From positions 131,468,689 through 131,532,688 of the forward strand of contig NC_068938.1 of assembly GCF_016801865.2 (NCBI RefSeq): a stretch of 64,000 nucleotides of DNA, written 5' to 3'. Origin of the DNA: Culex pipiens pallens. Taxonomy: Eukaryota > Arthropoda > Insecta > Diptera > Culicidae. Positions 22,025 through 33,380 of the stretch are shown piece after piece. The notes beneath the pieces are model-generated. The model made no database searches and had not been told where the DNA came from. It saw only the letters and a list, made by a program, of their open reading frames with translations. The translations under genes were made by a program, and so were the position numbers. Position 1 is the first letter of the stretch. Every line of letters begins with the position of its first letter.

Positions 22025-23580
22025 CACTGAAATAAAAAAAAAAGTACCAAATTCCTAAATTCTAAAAATTTTGGCTCTTTTCCTTATTTAGTAATCGAGT
22101 TTTTTGGATTACTTAAGAGCGAGTTTTTCACCTATGTGAAACAGGTCGTATCGAGGTGCTCCGATTTGGATGAAACTTTCAGGGTTTGTTTGTCTATACA
22201 TGAGATGAACTCATGCCAAATATGAGCCCTCTACGACAAAGGGAAGTGGGGTAAAACGGGCATTGAAGTTTGAGGTCCAAAACACATGAAAAATCTTAAA
22301 ATTGCTCGCATTTCTGTAAAACTTCATCAATTCCAACTCTCTTAGATGCATTCGAATGGTATTTTGAAGCCCTTCAAAATGTGCTATAGACAACCAGGAT
22401 TGGTTTGACTTTTTCTCATAGCTTTTGCCAATTACTGTTAAAAATTGATTTTTTTAAAACCTTAATAACTTTTTGCAACAGCCTCCAACACCCATACTCC
22501 CATAGGTCAAAAGTTAGGGAATTACATGGACTATAAGCCTACGGTATTAACTTTTTGGCCAATCGCAATTTTTCTCACAGTTTTACGATTTTTCTATAAC
22601 AAACATTTTACAACGTTGGTTTTTGCCCTGTAGGCTTCCATAGCGGCACTTTTTGGTCTCAATTTTGACATATTCGGAATCCTCAGGAAATTTTACATTA
22701 GATTGAAGTGTTGGAATTTTGAATTTGATTAAGAAAATAATTAAATAAAACATTTCTGAAAAAAAAGTTAGATTTTTCATACCCTGTGTTCAATACGTCA
22801 AATGCTGTATCAAGTAGGCGAATACCTGTTTTACCCATAATCCGACAAAATGCTAAATAATATTTTAATTAATTCTAAATGGCACTTTTCCAATCAAATT
22901 CGAAATTTCAACACCTCAATCTAATGTAAAATTTTCTGAGGATTCCGAATATGTCAAAATTGAGACCAAAAAATGCCGCTATGGAAGCCTACAGGGCAAA
23001 AACCAACGTTGTAAAATGTTTGTTATAGAAAAATCGTAAAACTATGAGAAAAACTGCGATTGGCCAAAAAGTTAATACCGTAGGCTTATAGTCCATGAAA
23101 TTCCCTAACTTTTGACCTATGGGAGTATGGGTGTTGGAGGCTGTTGCAAAAATTTATTAAGGTTTTAAAAAAATCAATTTTTAACAGTAATTTGCAAAAG
23201 CTATGAGAAAAAGTCAAACCAATCATGGATGTCTATAGCACAATTTGAAGGGCTTCAAAAGACCATTCGAATGCATCTAAGAGAGTTGGAATTGATGAAG
23301 TTTTACAGAAATGCGAGCAATTTTAAGATTTTTCATGTTTTTTGGACCTCAAACTTCAATGTCCGTTTTACCCCACTTCCCTTTGTCGTAGAGGGCTCAT
23401 ATTTGGCATGAGTCCATCTCATGTATAGACAAACAAACCCTGAAAGTTTCATCCAAATCGGAGCACCTCGATACGACCTCTAGAACAAACCGAGCAGAAT
23501 CTACAAATACTGCCTCTTAATAGAAAAAGGAGGCAAAATTCCTAGAATTTAGGAATTTGGTACTTTTTTTTATTTCAGTG
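22025..23580. mobile_element. TA-flanked MITE split by a TTAA fold-back element
   Basis: The outer ends CACTGAAATAAAA and its complement TTTTATTTCAGTG are flanked by TA (22023-22024 and 23581-23582). Both continue into matching arms (AGTACCAAATTCCTAAATTC and its complement). Without the inner element (22117-23516) and one TTAA, the original MITE is about 152 bp. Confidence 0.88.
22117..23516 (+). mobile_element. 1.40-kb fold-back element with TTAA target site, copy 1
   Basis: It is flanked by TTAA on both sides (22113-22116 and 23517-23520). Arms of roughly 620-650 bp are inverted copies around a loop at about 22750-22860. Landmarks such as GTCGTATCGAGGTGCTCCGA, 'GAGTTGGAATTGATGAAG' and TTGGCCAAAAAGTTAATACC appear once in each orientation. 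TTAA is the target of piggyBac and Kolobok elements. No transposase is present. A sister copy of 1401 bp lies at 43561-44961 in the opposite orientation. Confidence 0.9.
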
Positions 23581-23582
23581 TA

Positions 23583-24160
23583 GGCTAAATTCAAAATTTG
23601 AGCTCATTCTGACCACGGGAATCCCTCTCTCTAATCGCTTGAAGTTTGTATGGGAAAAATCGCCAAAATGTATGGAGAAAAGCAACTGTTTCAGCTTTTC
23701 ACCTGTTGAGGGCGCAATAGTCGTCCATTCTTTATCAATTCTCATATGTAGAACATACATTAAATTTAGAACAAGTTTCCCGAAGACATCATATTCTTAG
23801 TTTTTTTTTCTAAAAAGAACCCTTTTTGCGCAGGCTCTATCTCACCCCGGGTGGAATTAAATCGGGGTTTTCAGTGATTTGTAGCTCGAAGATAGAAATT
23901 TGGTTCAAGGAGACTTTGATGGCGTACTCGAAAAAATTAAAAAAAAGACTGTCTTTCATATTTTTTTAAAAGAAAAAACCTTTAAAGATCACTGCCATTT
24001 CCCGTTACTTAACTATCAAGAATCGAGATAAATGTTATTTTATGGAAAATTTTATGTACTTTAAGAATCCGTTTTTTTAAATAAGAACATATTTTTTCAT
24101 TTTAAAATTTTATGTGTTTTTGTAAATTTTCAGGTTTATATTTTAGAGCAAAACAATGTT
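23583..24160. other. AT-rich spacer, nothing recognised
   Basis: No supported gene or bounded repeat. The phrase 'GATGGCGTACTC' and nearby sequence recur inverted near 33840, so it may belong to an old dispersed repeat. Confidence 0.4.
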
Positions 24161-24162
24161 CA

Positions 24163-24360
24163 GGGAGCGTTCTTTAATTACCTAACGCAGTTGGGGGAGA
24201 AGGTTAAAATCTGAGTGATGAATAGAGAGAATGCGTAACGTGATTTTCGAATGATCCCACTCTGTTTACATCTACAAAGTAGGATGCTTTTTTCTTACTT
24301 GTAAATGAGCTGTTTTAAAATCAGTAACGAGTGTTTTATTTTGTCTAGTTTTAGTTATAT
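24163..24360 (+). repeat. Dispersed repeat starting GGGAGCGTTC, mate at 32069-32240
   Basis: It begins with GGGAGCGTTCTTTAATTACC, the terminal motif of the small MITE at 59935-60024. It continues with GTGATGAATAGAGA, ATTTTCGAATGATCCCAC, 'ACAAAGTAGGA' and 'AAATGAGCTGTTTTA', all present in the opposite orientation at 32069-32240. No ORF. Confidence 0.7.
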
Positions 24361-24414
24361 TTTGCTGGAAAATTGTCCCGTTTTGATCGTTTAGCAGAGA
24401 CTTTTCTTTTTTGT

Positions 24415-24543
24415 GGGTATGGCGATTGTCCACGATCCATACAAAAAAGTTTTTTTTGTATGGACAATTGTCCACGAGGGGGGGAGGGGGGGGGGGGGTA
24501 ACACCTTCCCAAAAAAGTGTCCACGTGGTTTATGGATGGTCCC
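24415..24543 (+). mobile_element. GTCCACG-family MITE, partial copy
   Basis: It contains GTATGGCGATTGTCCACGAT, its inverted mate, a long interrupted G tract (about 20 bases) and the right terminal repeat GTGTCCACGTGG...GGTCCC followed by TTA. The left terminal repeat is absent. Confidence 0.85.
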
Positions 24544-24546
24544 TTA

Positions 24547-27230
24547 TCAACCTTCCAAAATTCAACTTTTTTTTCTGCGTAATATTACACCCTGAAATAT
24601 GTCATATATGGCAACTTTTTTTTGTGCTTACAAAAATTGTACATGCAGCGTGTCTATTTTGACGAAGGTGATGTGCATGCTTATGCTTGCGATTTTACGA
24701 TCGGATTTTTTTGCTGTGCACGTTATATAAAAAATACCCAGTTTTATTCTAATACCATTTATTTTGAAGATGATTTGCCAAGAAAGGACTTGAACAAGAC
24801 TTGAATTAAAACCAACTTTTTATATGCTAGCAATCTTTACTTGGATTTGCTTTGATTTTATTTTAATGTTTATTTAATGTTTTTTACATTCTTTTATTGG
24901 GCAACTAGCGTACATTTTGGTCGCTACAATTTGCTCAAGTAGTATCAATATTTGTCATTAAATCATTTTAAACCAAAATAGCACATTGCTCTATCTGAAC
25001 AACTTTCCCTGATTTGCTTCGAATGAAACAGTTATTCAATAACTTTTCCACCAAACAATCCCTCATAGCATAACATTTCCACCACGTGATTGAGCCTTTG
25101 CGGGATCACACAAACCAGTCGAGTTTTCCCAGCACACAATCGCACAGGTACCTCCAGTCTGCCCACTATGCACCAGCGTTAAGTATACATACATTTAAGT
25201 GCATAATAACACACGACATTACGCTGACTTTTAACGATGCTTCAACAAGTCAACACAGCGCCTGGTTAGGCTGAAGGTCTCACGCGCCGATGATCCGGTC
25301 ATTTTCAGCATTAGCTTGGGAGTTGGGATTTCCGAGGAAAGTAATTTAAATTATGAGCGCATGAAGGTCGTTAGTGGTTCGTACGTGCATTTTAATTTAA
25401 TTGCTGTGAATTATTTACAAAACGTTGCATTTTTTATGCTGGGCAATTTAGACTTATTACAAAGGTTACAAAAGATCCGGTTGTTAGACAATTTTCCAAA
25501 AAGGGTAAAAAACGCAAAATAATTTTTCATTTCAAGCAAGCTTCGATTTTTGAAATAAAATTAACTCTATGTAATACTAGACTCCCTCTGAGGTGTAGAA
25601 TATCGGAAGCGTCAGATGATACACCTTGATTACCCATCATCAATCCACGCTATTGAGACAAGCTGGTCGACGTTTCTCAAGGAAGAAAATAAAGCTCTTC
25701 TCGCAAACAATTTCCCGTAATGTTAGCCGAGCAAAGAAAACAACAAAAAAACAACATCAGAAACCTTCAAACAGTAGTTCCTCTAACCACATTAGTGAGA
25801 AGTAGCGATAGGTTCAAGTTCCATTCAGGTCTTCGGCGACTCGACGACTCAGACGTAATACCTACTACCTTACAGGCAATTATGTAACAAAGGTAACGCT
25901 TTATCGTTTTAATTACAACCGTGGTACGAATTGCGCCTTAATTTGCGTATACGAACGCACTCACGCTAGGCAGACCCAATTAGTCCCAGGTTTAGAGCGA
26001 TTTTTTTCGTTGGTTTTAAGTACCGGCTTTCTTTTCGACTCCGACAGTGTACAAAAGTTGACTTAGTTTTTGCTTCCGTTTTTCCTCCCTTAAAGTTCAC
26101 GCAAAAGTGACCGGTTTGCGCCTAAAAAGCCTCCCATTAGCTAACTCTGTTACTAAGTTGGGGCTAATTCGACTAGCCATGGGTTTAGCGAGCGAATTGT
26201 ATTTACAAATAATTTGCCTTTATAAAACGAGGGTGGGCCAAGCTGTAACAATGTTTGCCGGAAAGAAAAAAGAGCCGCCACCTGATAGGCTAAATTGAAA
26301 AACAAAATCGAAAGTAAATTCGTGTATCGACGCGGTTAAAAGCTATCGATTGGGGTTTCGAGCTGGGTGGTGCTAATCCGAGCTTCCTGATTGTTTTTGT
26401 ACCTTTTAAATCAAGCTTAACAACAAATTGAACACGACAGTTAACTAATTTGACTAATAAATACCTCAAATCATTCCTTCCTTATTTATTAAAAAAAATC
26501 GAAATAATTAAATATCTTAAAAATATTTCTAAAATAGCACAGCACATTTCAAAAATATGACATTTGAGAATATTTCATAGTGGTAAATTTTACCTAAATT
26601 TATAATTTGAATTCATAACTTTTTCTTTGTGGCTTAATTATTTACCTCATTATTTATCAAAATAGAAATATAAGGCAATTAGCGTAATCATATCAATAAC
26701 TTGGTATACTTTATTAGTTGAATTTGCTTTAAAAAAAACATAAATACACTCCAACAAATCCGAATATTCAATACTCTGTGAGAATTGGATCACTGGCACA
26801 GCTAAAAGCCACAACTAAAATCGTTATAACCATACTTTCTTTCGCCTCATTAACGGCTGAGTCATAAGTTGGTGGCTAGCGTTACTAGGTGAACCATATT
26901 TCTTTTCTTTAGTATCTAATATTTCTTGCTTTTGCCCGCAAAGGAGCTCCACGCTGTAAGCGTCTTGGGCTAACATTGCAACTAGCTTTGATTAAATAAA
27001 ATAATTCACTCAAATAATAAATCATATCGCTGCCCGCGAGTGCGATCTAAGGCTGAAAGGCTCTCTATACTTTAGGTGAAGTGGGGTAAAGTGGGTAGAG
27101 GTGCAGAGGCTAAACTTTTTATAATATATTACTCACTTTTGTCCACTTTTGTCGGAGAGGGCAATCACAGTTATTGATAAGATTCATGAGATTGAGTAAA
27201 TCTAATATTATATTTGATTTTATGTAATAA
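24547..27230. other. Long spacer, no supported feature
   Basis: AT-rich throughout. Short open frames at 25086-25274, 25316-25522 and 26107-26298 on the plus strand lack splice or similarity support. I see no RNA gene or bounded repeat here. Confidence 0.45.
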
Positions 27231-27234
27231 GGTA

Positions 27235-27387
27235 CAGTCGACTCCCTGGCTGTCGATCTTCTCGAAATCAATATTGCTCCAGAAGTCAACAAAATTTTCG
27301 AAGTATGTTTCTTCGATTTTCGATCTTTAATTTGATACCTCCCGCTCTCGACGGTCCCTTCAATATTGACAACGAGAGAGTCCACTG
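27235..27387. mobile_element. 153-bp MITE, CAGTCGACTCC ends, TA duplication
   Basis: The left end CAGTCGACTCCCTGGCTGTC is matched by a right end whose complement is CAGTGGACTCTCTCGTTGTC. TA flanks both sides (27233-27234 and 27388-27389). Size and TA target fit a Tc1/mariner (pogo-like) MITE; family assignment is inference. Confidence 0.85.
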
Positions 27388-27473
27388 TAGTTTGAAAAAC
27401 ACAAATAACCAAAAAAATCAAATTTTTCTTCATTTTCTCAATAAAAAGAAGGCTTTCTGTATTTGTTATTCGC

Positions 27474-28840
27474 AATTCGCAATTCGCAATTTTCAGTGTA
27501 AGAATCTTATGCACCAGGTTCCCGACGAACACGCACTGCCCTTACACCTACATCTCACCCTTGCTCTGAGTCAGTACGAGCAGCACGCTAGAACACGCTT
27601 TGAGTGTTCGTGCCAGGCATGCACACCTTCTTTTCCGGTTACGCATTTTAACTCGGCCGGGGGTGGTACATTACGTAGGGTTTGATGTAAGTATAAGCGC
27701 CTAACCATTTATAGTGTGCCTATGAACTTTCATTAAAGCAAAAACTGTTTTATTTTTAGTTTGAATTCAAAAACTAGTAGTTATTTTACTGTGTATTGTT
27801 TTCTCCTGAAATCTTTCCTAGTGTTGAGTCGTGTTTATATGTTGCTATTTCTTTTGTCGCGGTGTTTTGTTACAATTTTTGGTCCTAAGCATGTTATTCA
27901 AAAGTTTACCAAAAGTACAATAGTGATTCCATAAATTAAGCAAGGGCTCAAACCTCACTTGTTTGAAAAAAAATTGGTGAAGACTGAAAACAGTAAAAGA
28001 GAATATATTTTATAAAAATCGAGAATCAATAGTAAAAGAATGATGAGCGTATTTTAAAGAATAAAAACGAGAAGCTGGATGTATTAGATGTAAAATAAGA
28101 CAATAGTTAATAAATTGAGATACAAAGCAAGCTTATATTATAGTAATGATAATTTATAGGACAGATAAAGAATTATTCAAATAAATAAATTCGCAATAAA
28201 ATCAAAAAAGATTAGGGAAATGATAGTATATTTTTAAGGAAAAAAAAAACAAAGTTTGTTACAGCAGTATCAATTGGTAAAAAAGAGTGGAAAAGCTTTG
28301 AGAGTTAAGAGAATCAAAAGTTAGTAAAATCAAAATCAAATGATTGATATTAAATCAGTGAAGAAGTGAGAATCAATAGAGCAAAATAAAAATAGGAGAT
28401 AGGTGGTAGCTGAGAATGAAGAGAAGAGAAATCCCGTTGTGCGATGTTTCAGGTACATCCACAGCAGTTGACTCAACATACTGCGAATCAAAACAATACC
28501 GTCTACAATCACAAATTACTTCCCTTTCCCACATTGTCGCGCCCCTTTCTTTTAGCCGTCTCGACTCTGACCCGCGGTGGTCAAAGGTTTACGAGTCGTT
28601 TCCACAGGCCACCAGCTAGGTCATCATAAAAACCAAGCCAAGGTGGAGGTAAGAAAATAGGACACTTGCAAGGAACCAGAGCTATACTGTTCTGATCAAG
28701 ATAATTCGGATGATCTAACAGATCTACGGATGTAGTTAGTTGCGCTCCTTCCAGGATGTTCCTTACCTGGACGTCAACCGAAGAGCACGCAACAAGATCA
28801 GTGCCATTGCATGCTCTTAGGTATCAATCCTTGGCCTGCA
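27474..28840 (+). repeat. Dispersed 1.37-kb repeat bounded by a 22-bp direct repeat
   Basis: AAGGCTTTCTGTATTTGTTA(TT) occurs at 27452-27473 and again at 28841-28862, directly flanking this segment like a long target duplication. The segment starts with three CGCAATT units. Its first 450 bp recur at 63171-64000 with high identity (CACGCACTGCCCTTACACC, GGGTGGTACATTACGTAGGG). The middle is A-rich and purine-rich; no protein is recognisable. A 22-bp duplication would suit a non-LTR retroelement, but the class is unresolved. Confidence 0.75.
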
Positions 28841-28862
28841 AGGCTTTCTGTATTTGTTATTG

Positions 28863-29604
28863 AAAAAATAATATTTTTAAACAAAACCCTTTCACATTTT
28901 TTTTCTGAAGAGCAAAACTCGTTGTCTTCTGCTTCTGCTGTCTTCTGTTATTAATTATGATCATGACTCAGGCCTATCAAAATTAGCAGGACAAATTCAA
29001 CCCTCTTACAAAGGTTCAAAGGAAATCCCATAGAGCAAGAATAAGCAAATATTTTCAAATTTAAATGTTTGTATTTTTTATCTTGACGAAACATTGCGTG
29101 TACTTTTTATGATCAAAGATGACATTTTGCATCATTAGTTCGTATATACAAGTCTCCAAACAATTTTGTATGCTGTTCATAAAAAAGACAATTGAAAAAT
29201 TCAAAAATCTGTATCTTGAGAACGGATTTTCTGGTCTTTTTGGCAAAATTGTAGATAGGACTATAAAAAATAGCTACAATCAAAAAAAATATTTTTTTTT
29301 GTGTGATTAGACCTTTTGGTAAAAATATTGAAAAACGCAAAATAATGCTTTTTAAACTCATTTTTGGATATGCTTTGGATGACAAAACTTACGTCTTTTG
29401 AACTAGGACAAGTTAGTCAAAATTCAAGCAGTGTTGCAGTTTTTCGAAAAAATATAATTAAAAAACGTGGAAAAAGTCAAACAACTTTTTTGCATTTTAA
29501 AGATGTAAAATCAAATTTGCAACCAAAAAGTTATTAACATAAAATCTAAAGTAATTTAACAACACGTAACGGAGCAATTCTCTACCAAAACCGGAAATGG
29601 ATTT
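28863..29604 (-). repeat. Partial copy of the CTTCGGCAAAG repeat family
   Basis: 29061-29590 shares 'CAAAATTCGTATATACAAGTC'-like, 'AAAAATCTGTATCTT' and 'CCAAAAAGTTATTAA' phrases with the other copies but is more diverged. 28863-29060 is unassigned. Confidence 0.5.
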
Positions 29605-31595
29605 TATTTGTATTTTTTGATTTGGCTCAAACTTTGTGGGGGCCTTCCCTGTGACCAAATAAGCTATTTTGTGTCATTGGTTCACCCATACAAGTCTCCA
29701 TACAATTTTGGCTGCTGTCCATACAAAAATGGTATGTAAATATTCAAACAGCTGTAACTTTTGAGTGAATTTTCTGATCAATTTGGTGTCTTCGGCAAAG
29801 TTGTAGGTATTGTTGAGGACAATTGAGAAAAAAATAGGTACACGGAAAAAAAATTTGCAGATTTTTTTATCAACTTTTTTTTCACTAAAACTCAATTTCC
29901 CAAAATAGGTATTTTTTGATTTTCGAGATTTTTAGATATGTTTTAGGGGACTAAAATCCGCAACTTTTGAGCTATAGAGAAACATGGTCAAAAAATCTGC
30001 CGCCAAGTTATGATTTTTTGAAAAAATAGTGATTTTTGGAAAAAATCCAAAATTTCATGCAAAAACAAATTTGAAATCAATTTTTAATGCAAAATTGAAT
30101 TTGCAATCGAAAACTACTTTACAATTTTTTTTGATAAAGGGCTTCGTTTTCAAGATATAGGCACCGAAAGTTTGATTTTAGCAAAATATTTGCAGTTTTT
30201 CGATTTTTAAAAATAGTGACCATGAGCGACCATTTCTAAAAATATTTTTTTTGAAAAGTTCAGAAAATTTGCTATAAAATTGTCCAAGAGACATTGAAGA
30301 TTGGACCTCGGGTTGCTGAGATACAGCCGCTTTAAGAAAAAGAAACACGAAAATTGAAGTTTTCTAAGTCTCACCAAAACAACCCACCATTTTCTAATGT
30401 CGATATCTCAGCAACTAATGGTCCGATTTTCAATGTTAATGCATGAAACATTCGTGAAATTTTCCGATCTTTTCGAAAAAAATATTTTGAGTTTTCTAAG
30501 TCTCACCAAAACAACCCACCATTTTCTAATGTCGATATCTCAGCAAACTAATGGTCCGATTTTCAATGTTAAAATATGAAACATTCGTGAAATTTTTCGA
30601 TCTTTTCGAAAAAAATATTTTGAAAAAAATTAAATCAAGACTAACATTTTAAAAGGGCCAAACATTGAATATTACGCCCATTTAAAATGTTAGTCTTGAT
30701 TTAATTTTTTTCAAAATATTTTTTTCGAAAAGATCGAAAAATTTCACGAATGTTTCATATTTTAACATTGAAAATCGGACCATTAGTTTGCTGAGATATC
30801 GACATTAGAAAATGGTGGGTTGTTTTGGTGAGACTTAGAAAACTTCAATTTTCGTGTTTCTTTTTCTTAAAGCGGCTGTATCTCAGCAACCCGAGGTCCA
30901 ATCTTCAATGTCTCTTGGACAATTTTATAGCAAATTTTCTGAACTTTTCAAAAAAAATATTTTTAGAAATGGTCGCTCATGGTCACTATTTTTAAAAATC
31001 GAAAAACTGCAAATATTTTGCTAAAATCAAACTTTCGGTGGCTATATCTTGAAAACGAAGCCCTTTATCAAAAAAATTGTAAAGTACTTTTCGATTGCAA
31101 ATTCAATTTTGCATTAAAAAATAACTTCAAATTTGTTTTTGCATGAAATTTGGATTTTTTTCCAAAAATCACTATTTTTCAAAAATTCATAACTTGGCGG
31201 CAGATTTTTTGACCATGTTTCTCTATGGCTCAAAAGTTGCGGATTTTAAACATATCAAAAAATCTCGAAAATCAAAAAATACGTATTTTGGGAAATTGAG
31301 TTTTAGTGAAAAAAAAGTTGATAAAAAAATCTGCAAATTTTTTTTTCCGTGTACCTATTTTTTTCTCAATTGTCCTCAACAATACCTACAACTTTGCCGA
31401 AGACACCAAATTGATCAGAAAATTCACTCAAAAGTTACAGCTGTTTGAATATTTACATACCATTTTTGTATGGACAGCAGCCAAAATTGTATGGAGACTT
31501 GTATGGGTGAACCAATGACACAAAATAGCTTATTTGGTCATAGGGAAGGCCCCCACAAAGTTTGAGTCAAATCAAAAAATACAAAAAATAAAAAT
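29605..31595. repeat. Two-kilobase near-perfect palindrome
   Basis: The left arm (about 29605-30653) and right arm (about 30681-31595) are inverted copies separated by only about 27 bp. Mirrored landmarks include TGTCCTCAACAATACCTACA, 'GGCCTTCCCT', 'AGCGGCTGTATCTCAGCAAC' and 'GTTAGTCTTGATTTAATTTT'. Identical 60-residue open frames occur in the two arms. The left arm is longer only by a 132-bp internal duplication. Both arms are the AT-rich CTTCGGCAAAG repeat family. A transcript would fold into a hairpin of more than 900 bp. Confidence 0.92.
30359..30622. repeat. 132-bp tandem duplication in the left palindrome arm
   Basis: The stretch beginning GTTTTCTAAGTCTCACC starts at 30359 and again at 30491. 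The second copy has an extra A (CAGCAAACTAATGG), shared by the right arm (CCATTAGTTTGCTG). The right arm has one copy only, so the duplication arose after the palindrome formed and is confined to one arm. Confidence 0.85.
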
Positions 31596-33380
31596 GGTCG
31601 AAATCGGCCGATTTCGTAGAGAGTTGCTCAACGTGACCTTGTGCATTTTCAAGATGAATACGTCCTTTTGAAAAGTTACTTAGAAATTGCACGGTACTGT
31701 TTTAACCTGGGTGCTGAATAGTGGTTCGCAAAACGGCCTCAATTTTGAACTGTCAGAGTGGAACCAATTTACTGTTCGCTTAAAATAGAGAGTATTGTTA
31801 TCGATCATTAATTTTTTTTTAGCAAGAAAGTTGAAGTTTTATAATTATGAATGGATGTTGTTTATGAAGTCGTTGCGGTTGCATCCATCCAGAAGTTTTT
31901 TCGCTGGACCAGGAAAAGCTGCAGGATTCCAAAATCAGCCAGGAAGTTTATCTGCGACATCGCAGAATGACACTCTCGCCGCAGTTCTTCGTCACCCGTA
32001 AAAAAGAAAAACCTATTTTAACCGATCGAAACTTTAAAACACACACAATTTTTCAGCCAAAAAAAGTTATAAACTAGACAAAATAAAACACATACCACTA
32101 ATTATAAAACAGCTCATTTACCATTAAGAAAAAAAGTCATGCTTGTGCTTGAACAGCCTCCTACTTTGTACATGTAAACAATGTGGGATCATTCGAAAAT
32201 AACGTTACGCATTATCTCTATTCATCACCCAGGTTTTAACTTATAGCCACTTGAAATTATTTTTGTTGACCAAACTTTGCTTTTAAAAAAACGCTAAAGA
32301 TTGGGCCAAAGATTACTGATTGCGAATTGGGACACATGGGGCGAATTGGGACAGCAGTTTTGACCATGTTAGAGCACAATATTTTTATTTTTCTGGTTGG
32401 TTTCGGATAGAACAGACTCCATCGAGGTTTATCCATCGAGGTTTACTGAATTGAATAAATACGGCGAGTGCTAAATAAATTCTGCTTTGCAACGATTAGT
32501 ATTATGAATTATTGTAAATAATTACAAATGGAATAGTCGTGGATTTTGTCGTTATTGTCCTAGTTAACCCAATATCTCCTATAACTGCAGTCCAGAAGCA
32601 GCCCAATTGAATTAAAATTTCGAAATGTGCTACCCATCGCTTGGAGCATTAAGTGGTTAGGGTGGCCCACAATAGAAGGAAGCTTATGAGCTGCAAAAAT
32701 GGCCAGCATTAATTCCCAACGATGACCAAACCACCCCCTGGCGAAAGCAGACAGAGAGGGATCGACCACAAGTTTTGAACATTTTTCACTCCAGTGCTTC
32801 TGCAAGGTAGATTCAAGCTACCAACTATTATATATAGGTTAGAGATGCAATGAAGATTGAGTGCAGCCCGGCCGAAGTGGAATTGTGCCAAGTCGAATTG
32901 AAATGGAAATCGTACTATTTTGCTTCTCTTTCTATTACGTCATCGTGGTTTAGAGTTTAGCCTTAGTTCATTTATTTTCTCATTGAAAAGGAGGTAAAAG
33001 TGTCTCCAAACGGTGCTGTTAACCGTAAGACCCCTTGCTAATGCACGTGTGGACATTGCACACTGAGTGCGGTGTTCTTGGAATTGGATCGCATTACAGT
33101 AAATTACACGTGCGCGCACTTCGTTTCAGGCTAAGTGACTTCACTGGCTCGCCTTTTACGTAACAAAGACAGACTAATATACAAGAGGGCTTTTGTGGTG
33201 GAAATGTGCATGGGAAAAGCCCAATGGAAGTGCTGTCTTGAGGGCAGTTGAAAGCCAGATCATACTTGACCAAGAGCAAGTGGCGCCAAAAATCGATCTG
33301 CTGCTAAATGCTTCTTTATAAACCTGCAATTTAGATGGAACCGTGGTTTGGGGAGAAAATTTAGTTGTTGATTTTTATGT
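31596..33380. other. Spacer with an inverted repeat copy at 32069-32240
   Basis: 32069-32240 is the inverted counterpart of 24200-24360. 32320-32360 carries the duplicated phrase GCGAATTGGGACA(C/G). Open frames at 32805-32560 (minus) and elsewhere have no other support. I recognise no gene. Confidence 0.5.

Noticed and set aside
24411..24662. Repeated open frames reading MAIVHDPYKK / WTIVHEGGGG in several places
   Set aside because: They are translations of the palindromic GTCCACG MITE including its G tract; no protein is implied.
24547..27230. Hidden gene or defence-type system in the longest featureless stretch
   Set aside because: Both strands were read for exon-like GC rises, splice pairs and repeats; nothing rose above background.
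27305..27685. 126-codon plus-strand open frame
   Set aside because: It crosses a MITE and the start of a dispersed repeat that also gives an open frame at 63 kb; no domain is recognisable.
31143..31518. Open frames of 70-101 codons rich in F, K and I
   Set aside because: They lie in the palindrome arms of an AT-rich repeat and match the mirrored arm exactly; not genes.
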